NCBI GenBank assembly: GCA_031365725.1
Contig: JANLYQ010000061.1
Coordinates: 1 to 42,559, forward strand
Source: JANLYQ01 sp031365725
GTDB lineage: Bacteria; Actinomycetota; Actinomycetes; JACCUZ01
Direction of reading: 5' to 3'
Length of the DNA stretch: 42,559 bases
This document shows positions 32,649-41,159 of this stretch, in pieces (position 1 is the first letter of the stretch; each line of letters begins with the position of its first letter). A program made the position numbers and the translations under genes. The notes beneath the pieces were generated by a model, which was not told where the DNA came from, did no database searches, and saw only the letters and a program-made list of their open reading frames with translations.

Positions 32649-33506
32649 GTGCCACTGCCGTCACCCCGTGCCGCGATCCGCACGCTGCTGACCGGGCACT
32701 CCGACGGGGCCGCGCCGTGGGTGCGCGCGATGGCCGAGCCTGGTGACGCCGGCTGGTTCGGTCCTGGATCGGAGATCTGGTCGGTGCACGCCGACGCGGC
32801 CACCCTGGTCGGCGGCGTACGCGCCCTGCTCGTCCAGGCGATGCACCCCACCGTGCTGGCTGGCTTCGACCAGCACTCGGCCTACCGCGAGGACCCCGAG
32901 AGCCGGCTGCAGCGGACCGCCGCGTTCGTCACGGTCACCACCTTCGGCACGACGGCACAGGCCGAGCATGTCTGCGCCCGGGTGCGCCGGGCACACGCGC
33001 CGGTGCGAGGGCTGACCCCCGAGGGGCGGCAGTACGACGCCGGCGACCCCGAGCTGCTGGGCTGGGTCCACCTCGCGCTCGCCGACTCGTTGGCTGTGGC
33101 GGTCGACCGGTTCGGCCGCACCCCCGTCGACCTGGACCGCTACCTCGCCGACATGGCGGTGGTGGGCGAGCACCTCGGGGCCGCGCACGTGCCGCATGAC
33201 ACGGCAGGGCTCGCCGCGGCATGGGAGCACTACCTGCCGTCGCTGGCGGTGACACCCGCGACTGTCGCGGCACATCAGTTCCTGCTCGATCCGCCGTTCC
33301 CGCCCCGCATCCGGGCGCCGTACCGGGTCATTGCCGCGGCGGCGGCCGCCAGCCTGCCGCCGGAGCTGCGCGCGCTGCTCACCGCTCGCCCGGTGCTGCC
33401 GGAGGTGCCGGCCCGGCTCGTCGGTCGGGCGGCGACCCGGCTGCTCACGGTGGTGCTGGGGGAGAGTCCCGCGATCCGCGCCGCCACCGCACGCACCGCT
33501 GCCTGA
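32649..33506 (+). CDS. MpaB/DUF2236 family oxygenase-like protein
   Basis: A 285-residue protein of the DUF2236 family, which includes latex-clearing protein and mycophenolate oxygenase MpaB, heme-dependent oxygenases. Family features are VGGVRALLVQAMHPTVLAGF near residues 56-75, then FDQHSAYREDPESRLQRTA and VTVTTFGT. The GTG at 32649 has GGAGG at good spacing. The substrate is unknown. It follows the conservon, where Streptomyces often has a P450, so a functional link is conceivable but the intervening repeats and own control region argue for separate transcription. Confidence 0.8.
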   Translation: MPLPSPRAAIRTLLTGHSDGAAPWVRAMAEPGDAGWFGPGSEIWSVHADAATLVGGVRALLVQAMHPTVLAGFDQHSAYREDPESRLQRTAAFVTVTTFGTTAQAEHVCARVRRAHAPVRGLTPEGRQYDAGDPELLGWVHLALADSLAVAVDRFGRTPVDLDRYLADMAVVGEHLGAAHVPHDTAGLAAAWEHYLPSLAVTPATVAAHQFLLDPPFPPRIRAPYRVIAAAAAASLPPELRALLTARPVLPEVPARLVGRAATRLLTVVLGESPAIRAATARTAA

Positions 33507-33573
33507 CCCACTGAGCTTCCTGAGTTGCCTGAGTTGCCTGACCTGCCGCAACCTTCTGACCCTGGACATTCAC

Positions 33574-33661
33574 CGAGTGGCGGAATCTGGTCGCCGGGCT
33601 GCATCGAGTGGCGGAAGCTGGTCGTCCGGCGGCAGGTGGGGCAGCCAGGTTCCGCCACTCG
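33574..33661 (-). repeat. Palindromic repeat family B, copy 2
   Basis: Two forward units CGAGTGGCGGAA (33574-33585 and 33605-33616; 31 bp apart) and one reverse unit GTTCCGCCACTCG (33649-33661). Total length 88 bp and inner hairpin 57 bp are identical to copy 1 in reverse orientation. As in copy 1, the single-unit side faces the stop codon of a gene (here ykoC on the minus strand, 21 bp away). Confidence 0.85.
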
Positions 33662-33682
33662 GCGCAGGGGTTTGGCTCCCGG

Positions 33683-34477
33683 TCAGGCGAAGGGGAGCGC
33701 CCAGGCCCCGACGGCCACCGACACCGCGGTGACGCCGCCGACTGCGAGCGCCGTGCCGACGACCAGGAGCCGGTCGCGGGCCACCCACACCTGCGGCCGG
33801 GCGACCGTCCGGGCCACGTCGGTGGCGCCGAAGCCCCGGGCCTCCATCGCCGCAGCCAGGCGCACCCCCCGTCGTACGGCGGCAACCAGGACGGACAGCA
33901 CCTGCGCAGCGAACGCCCGCCCGTGGGCCACCGGTGACCGGCCCGGGTCGAGTCCACGGGCCCGGCGCGCGCGGGTGACCTGCTCCCAGTCGGTCGCGAG
34001 CAACGGGAGCAGCCGCAACGCAGCCAGCGCGCCGTAGGCGAAGCGGGCCGGCGCGTGCCAGTGCGCGACCAGTGCGTCGGCGAGGTCCATCGGGTCAGTG
34101 GTGGCGAGGACGAGGATGCCGGGCAACGCGATCGCGAGCAGCCGCAACGACACCGAGGCCGCGGCATGCACCGAGCTGGTCGTCAGGTCGAGGGGCCCGA
34201 GGCTCGCGACGACCCGGCCACCGCGCACCAGCACGAGGTTCGCTGCCGCGACGCCGGCGGCGCCGAGCAGCAACGGCAAGGTACGCCGGGCAAGGGTGCG
34301 GAGGTCCACACCCGTCAGCGGTAGGACGGCAAGCTCGAGGACCAGCAGCAGCCCGGGTGTCACGGGGTCGAGCGTCACCAGCAACCCGACCATCACCACA
34401 GCAGCGGCTGTCAGCTTGGCCACCGGGTCGAACCTCGCCAGCGCCGCATCCGGGTGCGGCGCGAGGGGCGTCAGCAT
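33683..34477 (-). CDS. ykoC: ECF transporter transmembrane protein (EcfT/YkoC)
   Basis: A 264-residue EcfT protein that couples the ATPases to the substrate-binding S component. About five membrane segments are followed by the two coupling motifs ARRARGLDP (about 172-180) and AAMEARGFG (about 213-221). Its start overlaps the ATPase stop by 7 bp. Position after a YkoE-type S component and a double ATPase under a TPP riboswitch supports a thiamine/HMP uptake role. The gene ends just before repeat family B. Confidence 0.9.
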   Translation of the reverse strand: MLTPLAPHPDAALARFDPVAKLTAAAVVMVGLLVTLDPVTPGLLLVLELAVLPLTGVDLRTLARRTLPLLLGAAGVAAANLVLVRGGRVVASLGPLDLTTSSVHAAASVSLRLLAIALPGILVLATTDPMDLADALVAHWHAPARFAYGALAALRLLPLLATDWEQVTRARRARGLDPGRSPVAHGRAFAAQVLSVLVAAVRRGVRLAAAMEARGFGATDVARTVARPQVWVARDRLLVVGTALAVGGVTAVSVAVGAWALPFA

Positions 34478-35943
34478 GCGGTGCGGGGTGGCAGGGCCAG
34501 CTCGACGTCGGCAAGGGCCGCCACCAACGCCTCGTCGTGCGTCACGAGCAGTAGGGCGGCACCCTCGTCGCGCAGGTCACCCAGCAGCGCAACGAGCTCG
34601 GCCCAGGTCCGCGCATCCTGGCCGTAGGTCGGCTCGTCCGCGACGATCACCCGTGGCGAGGTGGCGAGCGCAGTGGCCACCGACAGACGCCGCTTCTCGC
34701 CACCGGACAACGTGTACGGGTTCGCGTCGGCAAGAGCCACCAGCCCCAGCCGTTCGAGCAGCTCGTCGACCCGCGCGTCGATCAGCGCCGACGCCACACC
34801 TGCCTGCCGCGGCCCGACGGCCAGCTCATCGCGCACCTTCGAGGTGACGATCTGGTGCTCCGGGTCCTGGAACACCGTGCCGATCCGTGTCACCAGGTCT
34901 CGCCCGCGCCACCGCCACATCGGCCTGGCCGGCTGCGGCGGGTCGAGTGCTGTCTCGGCCCGGACAGTGCCCGCGCTCGGCCGCAGCAGCCCCGCCATCG
35001 CCAGCGCCAGCGTCGACTTCCCTGCACCGTTCGGCCCGGTCAGCGCGGTCGCCACCCCAGCCGAGAGTGTGAGGTCGGTCGGGCGCAGCGCCTCGCGCGT
35101 CGCCCCCGGATAGCGGAACGCGACCCCCTCGCCGGTGAGCAGGCGCGGTCCTGCAGGCGCCATCGCTTGCCGCCGTACGGCGAGGGGCCGGCCGGGCACC
35201 CACACCCCGCGGGCGGCCAACGCGTCCCCCTGGCTGCCGAAAACGTCCGCGGGCGTGCCGTCGGCGACCACCCCGCCACCGGGCTCGAGCACGACCGCGC
35301 GGTCGACGAGGTCCAGCACCTGCTCGACCCGGTGCTCGACGATCACCGCGGTCGCACCCGACTCGGCGAGGACCCGACCCAGCACGCCGCGGACCAGAGC
35401 GACACCGTCCGGGTCGAGGTTGGCTGTCACTTCGTCGAGCAGCAACAGCCCCGGTCGTAGCGCGAGGATGCCGGCGAGCGCGAGTCGTTGCTGCTCGCCG
35501 CCCGAGAGAGCCGCTGTCGCCGAGTCGCGTCCGTGGGGGAAGCCGACCGCCGCCAACGCCTCGTCCACCCGCGACCAGATGTCGGTCGTCGGCACCCCTC
35601 GGTTCTCCAGGCCGAAGGCCACGTCGTCGCCCGCGCGGCCCATCACCAGCGCCGACTCCGGGTCCTGCATCACCAGGCCCGCCAGGGCGCGGGCATCGCG
35701 GGCCGGGCGATCGTCGAGGCGTACGTCGCCCTCCACCTCGTCGGCGGCCGAGGGGTCGAGCAGCCCGGCAAGTGCGGTCAGGAGACTGCTCTTGCCCGCA
35801 CCCGAGGGGCCGAGCAAGAGCACGCGTTCGCCGGGCTCGACGTGCAGGTCCACCCCGCGCAACGCCCACGCGCGCCGACCGCCGTACCGCAGCCCGAAGC
35901 CGTTCACCTCGACACCGACCGGACCGGTGGTTGCCGGGATCAT
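34471..35943 (-). CDS. ykoD: Double ATPase of ECF transporter (YkoD type)
   Basis: A 490-residue protein with two fused ABC ATPase domains. Domain 1 has Walker A LGPSGAGKSSLLTAL (about 44-58), signature LSGGEQQRLALAG and Walker B LLLLDEVTANLD. Domain 2 has LTGPNGAGKSTLALAM (about 305-320), LSGGEKRRLSVATAL and VIVADEPTYGQD. Fusion of the two ECF ATPases is typical of YkoD. It powers uptake with YkoC and YkoE. The ATG at 35943 overlaps the edge of the repeat region on its 5' side. Confidence 0.92.
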   Translation of the reverse strand: MIPATTGPVGVEVNGFGLRYGGRRAWALRGVDLHVEPGERVLLLGPSGAGKSSLLTALAGLLDPSAADEVEGDVRLDDRPARDARALAGLVMQDPESALVMGRAGDDVAFGLENRGVPTTDIWSRVDEALAAVGFPHGRDSATAALSGGEQQRLALAGILALRPGLLLLDEVTANLDPDGVALVRGVLGRVLAESGATAVIVEHRVEQVLDLVDRAVVLEPGGGVVADGTPADVFGSQGDALAARGVWVPGRPLAVRRQAMAPAGPRLLTGEGVAFRYPGATREALRPTDLTLSAGVATALTGPNGAGKSTLALAMAGLLRPSAGTVRAETALDPPQPARPMWRWRGRDLVTRIGTVFQDPEHQIVTSKVRDELAVGPRQAGVASALIDARVDELLERLGLVALADANPYTLSGGEKRRLSVATALATSPRVIVADEPTYGQDARTWAELVALLGDLRDEGAALLLVTHDEALVAALADVELALPPRTAC

Positions 35944-36034
35944 GATCGAGTCTGCGCGGCCGGGTCATGATCGAGTGTGCGCAGCCACACCAGATGCGCC
36001 GCGAAGCTGGTGTGTCGGCGCACCTTCGGGGTCA
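35942..36034 (-). repeat. Palindromic repeat family C, copy 2
   Basis: The main unit (35967-36034) starts ATGATCGAGTGTGCGC and contains CACACCAG / CTGGTGTG and GTGCGC / GCGCAC arms, a 14-of-17 bp paired stem. A partial 25-bp duplicate of its left end, ATGATCGAGTCTGCGC, lies at 35942-35966. The right end coincides with TCA at 36032-36034, the ykoE stop codon. The element fills the whole ykoE-ykoD gap and could lower ykoDC expression relative to ykoE. Confidence 0.75.
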
Positions 36035-36673
36035 GACGCGGGCCTGGTCGGCACCGGAGGCAAACGGCGCGAGTACGCCGGTGCGCGCGAGTGCCCGCAC
36101 CAGCAGCCAGGACCCGGCGCCGGCGATGACAGCCGAACTCACCACGACGAGCACGCCATAGCTGACCTGCCAGGCCCCGGACCAGTCGGCGTAGTAGAAC
36201 GACAGGTCCAACAGGGCCGCGGCCGCACCAGCAACCGCACCGGCGACGACAGCAGTCGGCAGCCGCCACGAGCGGTACATCGTCATCGCGAAGACGAGCT
36301 CGCCGGCCGCCCCCTGGGCCAGTCCGTAGGCCACGACGTAGAGCCCCCACGGTGAGCCGAGCAACGCCGACACGATCGCGGCCACCAGCTCGACGAAGAC
36401 CGCGGCGCCGCGCTTGCGGATGACCAGCGGGCCGAGGACGGCGGGCACGAGCCACACGCCGTACATCGGTGCGCGGGCCGGCGGGAAGCCGGCGACGGCG
36501 GCGTCCAGGGCGTTCCACGCGTTGCCCCACGCCCAGAACACCACGCCGAACGCCACCCCGATCGAGGAAGCCACGACGATGTCGACGGTGCGCCACCGGG
36601 CCGTCGGGCCGCGGGTCGACGCTGTGGTGACAGCATCCGTGCTGGTGGTTCCGGAAAGACCTGTCGTGCTCAT
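36032..36673 (-). CDS. ykoE: ECF transporter S component, thiamine/HMP type (YkoE)
   Basis: A 213-residue S component with about six membrane segments. VDIVVASSIGVAFGVVFWAWG, PPARAPMYGVWLVPAVLG and GSPWGLYVVAYGLAQGAAGE are typical of the YkoE family, which binds thiamine or its pyrimidine precursor (hydroxymethylpyrimidine). The start is the ATG at 36673. It is directly downstream of a TPP riboswitch, so expression should fall when thiamine pyrophosphate is plentiful. Confidence 0.92.
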   Translation of the reverse strand: MSTTGLSGTTSTDAVTTASTRGPTARWRTVDIVVASSIGVAFGVVFWAWGNAWNALDAAVAGFPPARAPMYGVWLVPAVLGPLVIRKRGAAVFVELVAAIVSALLGSPWGLYVVAYGLAQGAAGELVFAMTMYRSWRLPTAVVAGAVAGAAAALLDLSFYYADWSGAWQVSYGVLVVVSSAVIAGAGSWLLVRALARTGVLAPFASGADQARV

Positions 36674-36777
36674 GCTCGCTCCTGTCCGTTGTGTGGACGG
36701 GGGCGGCCGTGCTCTGAGCGCCTGAGCCGCGCGAAGGCACCTGGAGGGGCCCGGCGCACGGCACAGGCGGTAACCGA
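36674..36777 (-). promoter_or_regulatory. Expression platform between TPP aptamer and ykoE
   Basis: A 104-nt GC-rich stretch between the aptamer and the ykoE start, expected to carry the switching structure. I cannot tell from sequence alone whether control is by termination or by hiding the ribosome site; no U-tract follows a hairpin, which favours translational control. Confidence 0.35.
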
Positions 36778-36857
36778 CTCCCTGCGCTGGCATGACCCAG
36801 ATCAGGTGCGAGGGTCTGCGGGCGGGCCCGCACTCTCAGCGCCTAGGCGCTCCCCTG
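36778..36857 (-). ncRNA. TPP riboswitch (THI element)
   Basis: On the minus strand the conserved core reads GGGGAGCGCC, then GCTGAGAGTGCGG (CUGAGA pyrimidine-sensing element), then ACCTGATCTGGGTCATGCC and AGCGCAGGGA. All the invariant TPP aptamer elements are there in order and at normal spacing. It controls the ykoEDC-type thiamine-precursor transporter operon. Confidence 0.95.
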
Positions 36858-36978
36858 TGGTTCGTGATGCGCTTCCGACGCTAGCACGGCGTGGCGCAGC
36901 CCTCGGGGGCGTCACGGGCGTGATCAGTGGCAGTAGAGGGAAACGGACCCGTGCTCCACGTGTGAAGCGGCCGAACAC

Positions 36979-36984
36979 CGGGTA
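36979..36984 (+). promoter_or_regulatory. Possible SigB/SigF-like -10 box
   Basis: GGGTAT lies about 50 bp upstream of the anti-sigma-type gene start, with GTGTGA at a roughly suitable upstream distance. This resembles stress-sigma promoters (GTTT...GGGTAT) only loosely. The rest of the gap 36858-37032 shows no RNA gene. Confidence 0.25.
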
Positions 36985-37032
36985 TGCGCCCGATGCCGGG
37001 AAGTTGAAACGCCAGAGCGGGGAGGTCGACGC

Positions 37033-37485
37033 GTGTGCTGTGAGCCAGCGCTGGCCCAGCACCTGCCGTTTGCCCCGTCTGGGCACGCCCGCATCCGGCA
37101 CATGAACCTCGACCCGGTCCCCGCTTCGGTCAGCATCGCCCGCAGCTTTGTCCGGGACAACGTCGCAAATCTCGGTGACGACGACATCCAGGACGTGGCC
37201 ACCCTGCTGACCAGCGAGCTGGTCACCAACGCCATCCTGCACGCGCGTACTCCGGTCCACCTCGGTGTCACCGTGGACGACGAACGGACCTGCGTGTCGG
37301 TGGGGGACAGGTGGTCGGACAGCTCCAACCTGCGGCCCCTGCCGCCGAGCCAGGACCGTCCGGGTGGTCGGGGCCTTGCGATGGTCAACGAGCTCGCGCA
37401 GGCCTGGGGCACCGCGACCTACGCCGGCGGCAAGACCGTCTGGTTCGTGCTCGACGCCGTCCCCGGCTCACTCAGGACCGGGTAG
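37033..37485 (+). CDS. Anti-sigma-factor-type HATPase protein
   Basis: A 150-residue GHKL ATPase-domain protein of the RsbW-like (HATPase_c_2) group common in actinomycetes. ASVSIARSFVRDNV, the N-box LLTSELVTNAILHA and GGRGLAMVNELAQAWG are visible. Such proteins often bind sigma factors or act in partner switching; no antagonist gene is adjacent. The GTG at 37033 is chosen because GGAGG lies 7 nt upstream; an internal ATG at 37102 would still include the whole domain but lacks a ribosome site. Confidence 0.82.
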   Translation: MCCEPALAQHLPFAPSGHARIRHMNLDPVPASVSIARSFVRDNVANLGDDDIQDVATLLTSELVTNAILHARTPVHLGVTVDDERTCVSVGDRWSDSSNLRPLPPSQDRPGGRGLAMVNELAQAWGTATYAGGKTVWFVLDAVPGSLRTG

Positions 37486-37608
37486 CCCCACTCCGCCCGA
37501 CCGCTGGCCTGTCGCAGCGACCTCTGGCCTCTCGGTGCTCCTTCGGTGCGGGCCGCACGAGCCGCGGCACCGGTGGAGGAATCGTCGGCACCTGTCCTAG
37601 TAAGAACA

Positions 37609-37628
37609 TAGGGGGTAGGGGTATAGTC
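37609..37628 (+). promoter_or_regulatory. CsoR operator and promoter of the copper operon
   Basis: ATAGGGGGTAGGGGTAT (about 37610-37626) is a G-tract element of the type bound by CsoR repressors. It overlaps TATAGT (37623-37628), a plausible -10 box. Binding by apo-CsoR should block transcription until Cu(I) releases it. A ribosome site AGGAGG follows 5 nt before the csoR ATG. Confidence 0.7.
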
Positions 37629-37645
37629 TCCGGCAGGAGGTCATC

Positions 37646-37933
37646 ATGACGACGCACGGCTACACCGACCGCAAGGACAGCCATCTCAAGCGGCTGCGCC
37701 GCATCGAGGGACAGGTGCGCGGCTTGCAGCGCATGGTCGAGGAGGACAAGTACTGCATCGACATCCTCACCCAGGTGTCGGCCGCCACCAAGGCGTTGCA
37801 GTCGTTCTCGCTCGTGCTTCTCGACGAGCATCTCGGGCACTGCGTGGTCGAGGCGGCGCAACGCGGGGGCGATGAGGCGGCCGAGAAGGTCCGCGAGGCC
37901 TCGGATGCGATCGCCCGTCTGGTGCGCAGCTGA
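37646..37933 (+). CDS. csoR: Copper-sensing repressor CsoR
   Basis: A 95-residue all-helical repressor of the CsoR/RcnR family. The Cu(I) ligand set Cys37 (KYCIDI), His62 and Cys66 (DEHLGHCVVEA) is complete, which separates it from formaldehyde or nickel sensors. LKRLRRIEGQVRGLQRMV is the basic DNA-contact helix. It heads the operon csoR-copZ-copA-GNAT and should be autoregulated through the upstream G-tract. Its stop codon overlaps the copZ start by 1 bp. Confidence 0.94.
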   Translation: MTTHGYTDRKDSHLKRLRRIEGQVRGLQRMVEEDKYCIDILTQVSAATKALQSFSLVLLDEHLGHCVVEAAQRGGDEAAEKVREASDAIARLVRS

Positions 37934-38166
37934 TGGCCGCCGAGGAGCCTGTCGTCGCGGACTACACCGTCGCCGGCATGACCTGCGCCCATTGCGTGGC
38001 AGCGGTCACCGAGGAGGTGTCCGCTCTGCCCGGGGTGCAGTCGATCGACATCGCCCTCGACCCCGAGGGACCGTCTCACGTCACGATCACCAGCGCATCA
38101 CCCTTGCCGGTCGAGGACGTCCGCGCCGCCGTGGATGAGGCGGGCTACACACTGGTCGAGTCATGA
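37933..38166 (+). CDS. copZ: Copper chaperone CopZ (HMA domain)
   Basis: A 77-residue single heavy-metal-associated domain. The metal-binding motif is GMTCAHC with Cys18 and Cys21. It binds Cu(I) and delivers it to the P-type ATPase encoded next. The ATG overlaps the csoR stop (TGATG), and its own stop overlaps the copA ATG (ATGA). Confidence 0.93.
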   Translation: MAAEEPVVADYTVAGMTCAHCVAAVTEEVSALPGVQSIDIALDPEGPSHVTITSASPLPVEDVRAAVDEAGYTLVES

Positions 38167-40400
38167 GCCAGAAGACGGACGAGCAGCGAGCGACCCAGCA
38201 CGGCGTCGACCAACATGCCGTCGACCTGCAGATCGGCGGCATGACCTGTGCGTCCTGCGCGGCACGCATCGAGAAGAAGCTCAACCGCATGCCCGGCGTC
38301 GTCGCGACGGTGAACTACGCGACCGAGAAGGCGCACGTGACCTACGCGGGGGAGATCGGCGACTCGTTGCGCGACCTCGTGGCCACCGTCGAGCGGACGG
38401 GTTACACCGCGACGCTGGAGCGCCCGGACGCCGACGCCGACGACCGAGCCGACGCCGACGGGACGTCCGCGCTGCGGCGACGGGTCATCCTGGTCGGAGT
38501 GCTCACGCTGCCTGTCCTGCTTCTCTCGATGGTGCCGGGACTGCAGGTGTCGCACTGGACGTGGTGGGCTCTGCTGCTGGCGACGCCGGTCGTCACCTGG
38601 GGCGGCTGGCCGTTCCACCGCGCCACCCTGACGAACCTGCGCCACGGTGCGTCGACGATGGACACCTTGGTGTCCCTCGGTGTCGTCGCGGCCTACGGCT
38701 GGTCAGTCGTTGCTGTCCTGCGCGGTCGTGAAGACACCTACCTCGAGGTCGCCGCGGGCGTCACGTTCTTCCTCTTGCTCGGGCGGCTGCTCGAGGCGCG
38801 AGCCCGGCGCAGCTCAGGCGCTGCTCTGCGCGCCTTGCTGTCCCTGGGCGCCAAGGACGTAGCGGTGCTGCGCGACGGTGTCGAGGTGCGGATCCCCTTG
38901 ACTGCTCTTGTGGTCGGCGAGCTGTTCGTCGTACGTCCTGGGGAGAAGGTCGCCACCGACGGCGAGGTGGCGTCGGGCACGTCGGCACTCGACCTGTCGC
39001 TGCTGACCGGTGAGCCGGTGCCGGTCGATGTCGGACCGGGCGATGCGGTCGTCGGCGCCACGGTCAACACCAGTGGGCGCCTTGTCGTACGGGCGCTGCG
39101 CGTGGGGGCCGACACCCAGCTCGCGCAGCTGGCCCGGCTCGTCGAGGCCGCGCAGGCCGGCAAGGCACCGGTTCAGCGGCTGGCCGACCGGGTGTCGTCG
39201 GTGTTCGTCCCGGTGGTGCTCGTGCTGTCGTTGCTGACGCTGGGGGCCTGGTTGGTGTCTGGTGGCTCGGCGGACCATGCGTTCTCAGCCGCGGTCGCGG
39301 TGCTCATCATCGCGTGCCCGTGTGCGCTGGGGCTGGCGACGCCGACCGCGCTGCTGGTCGGGACCGGTCGCGCCGCGCAGCTCGGCATCGTGATCCGGGG
39401 ACCCGAGGTGCTCGAGCGGACCCGCCGGGTCGACACGGTGCTGCTGGACAAGACCGGCACCGTCACGACCGGTCAGATGCAGGTGGTCGACGTGGTGTCG
39501 ACCGTCGGAGCTGATGTCGAGGACGTGCTGCTCCTCGCCGGAGCACTCGAAGCGGCGAGCGAGCACCCGATCGGCGCGGCCATCGCGGTGGCTGCGGCGG
39601 CGGAGTCGTCCCTGCCGGAGGTCAGCGATTTCGTTTCCCTGCAGGGACTTGGCGTCACCGGGACTGTTGCAGATCGGCAGGGTGTGCAGCAGTCGGTGAC
39701 GGTCGGTCGTCCTCAGCTCCTCACTGAACGGGGCCTGCCGCTGCCGCCAGCGTTGACGGCCGACCTGTACGACGCTGAGCGCCTCGGTCGCACGGTGGTC
39801 GCCGTCGGGTGGGACGGCGCAGCTCGCGGCCTGGTGACCCTCGCCGACACCGTCAAGCCCGGCAGCGCGAACGCCATCACCCGGTTGCGTGACCTCGGCC
39901 TGCGCCCGGTGCTGCTGACGGGCGACAACGCCGAGGCAGCAGCCGCCGTGGCGCGCGAGGTTGGCATCGACCCGGGCGACGTCGTCGCCGGCGTGCTGCC
40001 CGAAGGCAAGGTCACCGTCGTACGCCGGTGGCAGTCCGAAGGTCGGACTGTTGCGATGGTCGGTGACGGGGTCAACGACGCCGCTGCCTTGGCCGCGGCC
40101 GACCTCGGCCTCGCGATGGGCACCGGCACCGACGTCGCCATCGAGGCGGCGGACCTGACACTGGTGCGCGGTGACCTCGGGGTGGCGGCCGATGCGATCA
40201 GGTTGTCGCGTGCGACGCTGCGGACCATCATGACCAACCTGGGATGGGCGTTCGGCTACAACGTGCTGGCGCTGCCGCTGGCCGCATTCGGTCTGCTGTC
40301 GCCACTGATCGCGGGCGCCGCTATGGCCGCCAGCTCGGTGCTCGTGGTGACCAACAGCTTGCGGTTGCGCCGGTTCCGCCCGGGAACCACAGTGACATGA
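38163..40400 (+). CDS. copA: Copper-exporting P1B-type ATPase
   Basis: A 745-residue Cu(I) efflux ATPase. An N-terminal HMA domain has GMTCASC (Cys29, Cys32). The membrane metal site is CPC in IACPCALGLATP (about residue 385), the phosphorylated Asp is in DKTGT (about 428), the SEHPIG motif marks P1B pumps and GDGVNDAAAL forms the hinge. About eight membrane helices are expected. Copper specificity follows from CPC plus linkage to csoR and copZ. The stop overlaps the following GNAT gene by 4 bp. Confidence 0.95.
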   Translation: MSQKTDEQRATQHGVDQHAVDLQIGGMTCASCAARIEKKLNRMPGVVATVNYATEKAHVTYAGEIGDSLRDLVATVERTGYTATLERPDADADDRADADGTSALRRRVILVGVLTLPVLLLSMVPGLQVSHWTWWALLLATPVVTWGGWPFHRATLTNLRHGASTMDTLVSLGVVAAYGWSVVAVLRGREDTYLEVAAGVTFFLLLGRLLEARARRSSGAALRALLSLGAKDVAVLRDGVEVRIPLTALVVGELFVVRPGEKVATDGEVASGTSALDLSLLTGEPVPVDVGPGDAVVGATVNTSGRLVVRALRVGADTQLAQLARLVEAAQAGKAPVQRLADRVSSVFVPVVLVLSLLTLGAWLVSGGSADHAFSAAVAVLIIACPCALGLATPTALLVGTGRAAQLGIVIRGPEVLERTRRVDTVLLDKTGTVTTGQMQVVDVVSTVGADVEDVLLLAGALEAASEHPIGAAIAVAAAAESSLPEVSDFVSLQGLGVTGTVADRQGVQQSVTVGRPQLLTERGLPLPPALTADLYDAERLGRTVVAVGWDGAARGLVTLADTVKPGSANAITRLRDLGLRPVLLTGDNAEAAAAVAREVGIDPGDVVAGVLPEGKVTVVRRWQSEGRTVAMVGDGVNDAAALAAADLGLAMGTGTDVAIEAADLTLVRGDLGVAADAIRLSRATLRTIMTNLGWAFGYNVLALPLAAFGLLSPLIAGAAMAASSVLVVTNSLRLRRFRPGTTVT

Positions 40401-41128
40401 GCGATCGGGTCGAGGTGCCAGCGTCACTGCTGGGGCACTGGTCGGCGTGGACGGGGGCAACCGCCGAACAGCTCTCTGTCCTGGGTGCGGGGTCGACAGC
40501 GAACGGCCCCCACATCGTGGTCGTCGGCGACGTCGGCCGCACCCAGCCCGGTTGGGACGGCTCGGTGTCACGCGTCACGGGTGTCATGGATGCCGACGAC
40601 AATGCGGTGCTGTCGCTGCCGCCGGGGCACGAGGCCTGGGCCCGCAACCTGCTCGAGGCTGGTGTCTCGCTGGACGACGTACGCGCTGCCATCCCCGAGC
40701 GATTCGGCGAGCCGGCATCCATCGCCTACCGCGGCATCTGCCGCTGGGCCGTCGACGTTCCGGCCGAGGACGTGCTGGCGGATGTCGGCATCTGGATCCC
40801 GGCTGACGACGAGATCGTGCCGGCCTGGTTGAAGCCGTTCGGCGGCGACGCGCTCGTGGTCCTGGACGATGGGGTCTATGTCGCCGGCGTCGGTCTGAAG
40901 GTGCACGACGAGTACGGCCAGGAGATCTCCGTCGGTACGACGGAGGCCGCGCGTGGCCGGGGGCTGGCTCGCCGGCTGGTGGCGCAAGCCGCTCGCGCTC
41001 TGCTCGCCAAGGGCATCGTGCCGACCTACCTTCACGCGCCAGACAACTACGCCTCAGCCAAGGTCGCTGACGCCGCGGGCTTCCCCGACCGCGGGTGGAC
41101 CGCGCTGGGGCTCTTCGACCCGAGCTGA
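40397..41128 (+). CDS. GNAT-fold acetyltransferase at the end of the copper operon
   Basis: A 243-residue protein whose C-terminal half carries a GNAT domain: GQEISVGTTEAARGRGLARR (acetyl-CoA loop about 172-191) and then DNYASAKVADAAGF. The N-terminal half is variable and unassigned. The ATG overlaps the copA stop by 4 bp, so it is in the copper operon by position, yet no role in copper handling is evident. Read-through cotranscription without functional link is possible. Confidence 0.78.
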   Translation: MSDRVEVPASLLGHWSAWTGATAEQLSVLGAGSTANGPHIVVVGDVGRTQPGWDGSVSRVTGVMDADDNAVLSLPPGHEAWARNLLEAGVSLDDVRAAIPERFGEPASIAYRGICRWAVDVPAEDVLADVGIWIPADDEIVPAWLKPFGGDALVVLDDGVYVAGVGLKVHDEYGQEISVGTTEAARGRGLARRLVAQAARALLAKGIVPTYLHAPDNYASAKVADAAGFPDRGWTALGLFDPS

Positions 41129-41159
41129 CCCCGGGTCCGGCGACTGGCCACGTCGTCCG

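Noticed and set aside
33507..33545. CTGAGTTGC short tandem repeats after the MpaB-type gene
   Set aside because: Only two to three imperfect units; no structure or coding role could be supported.
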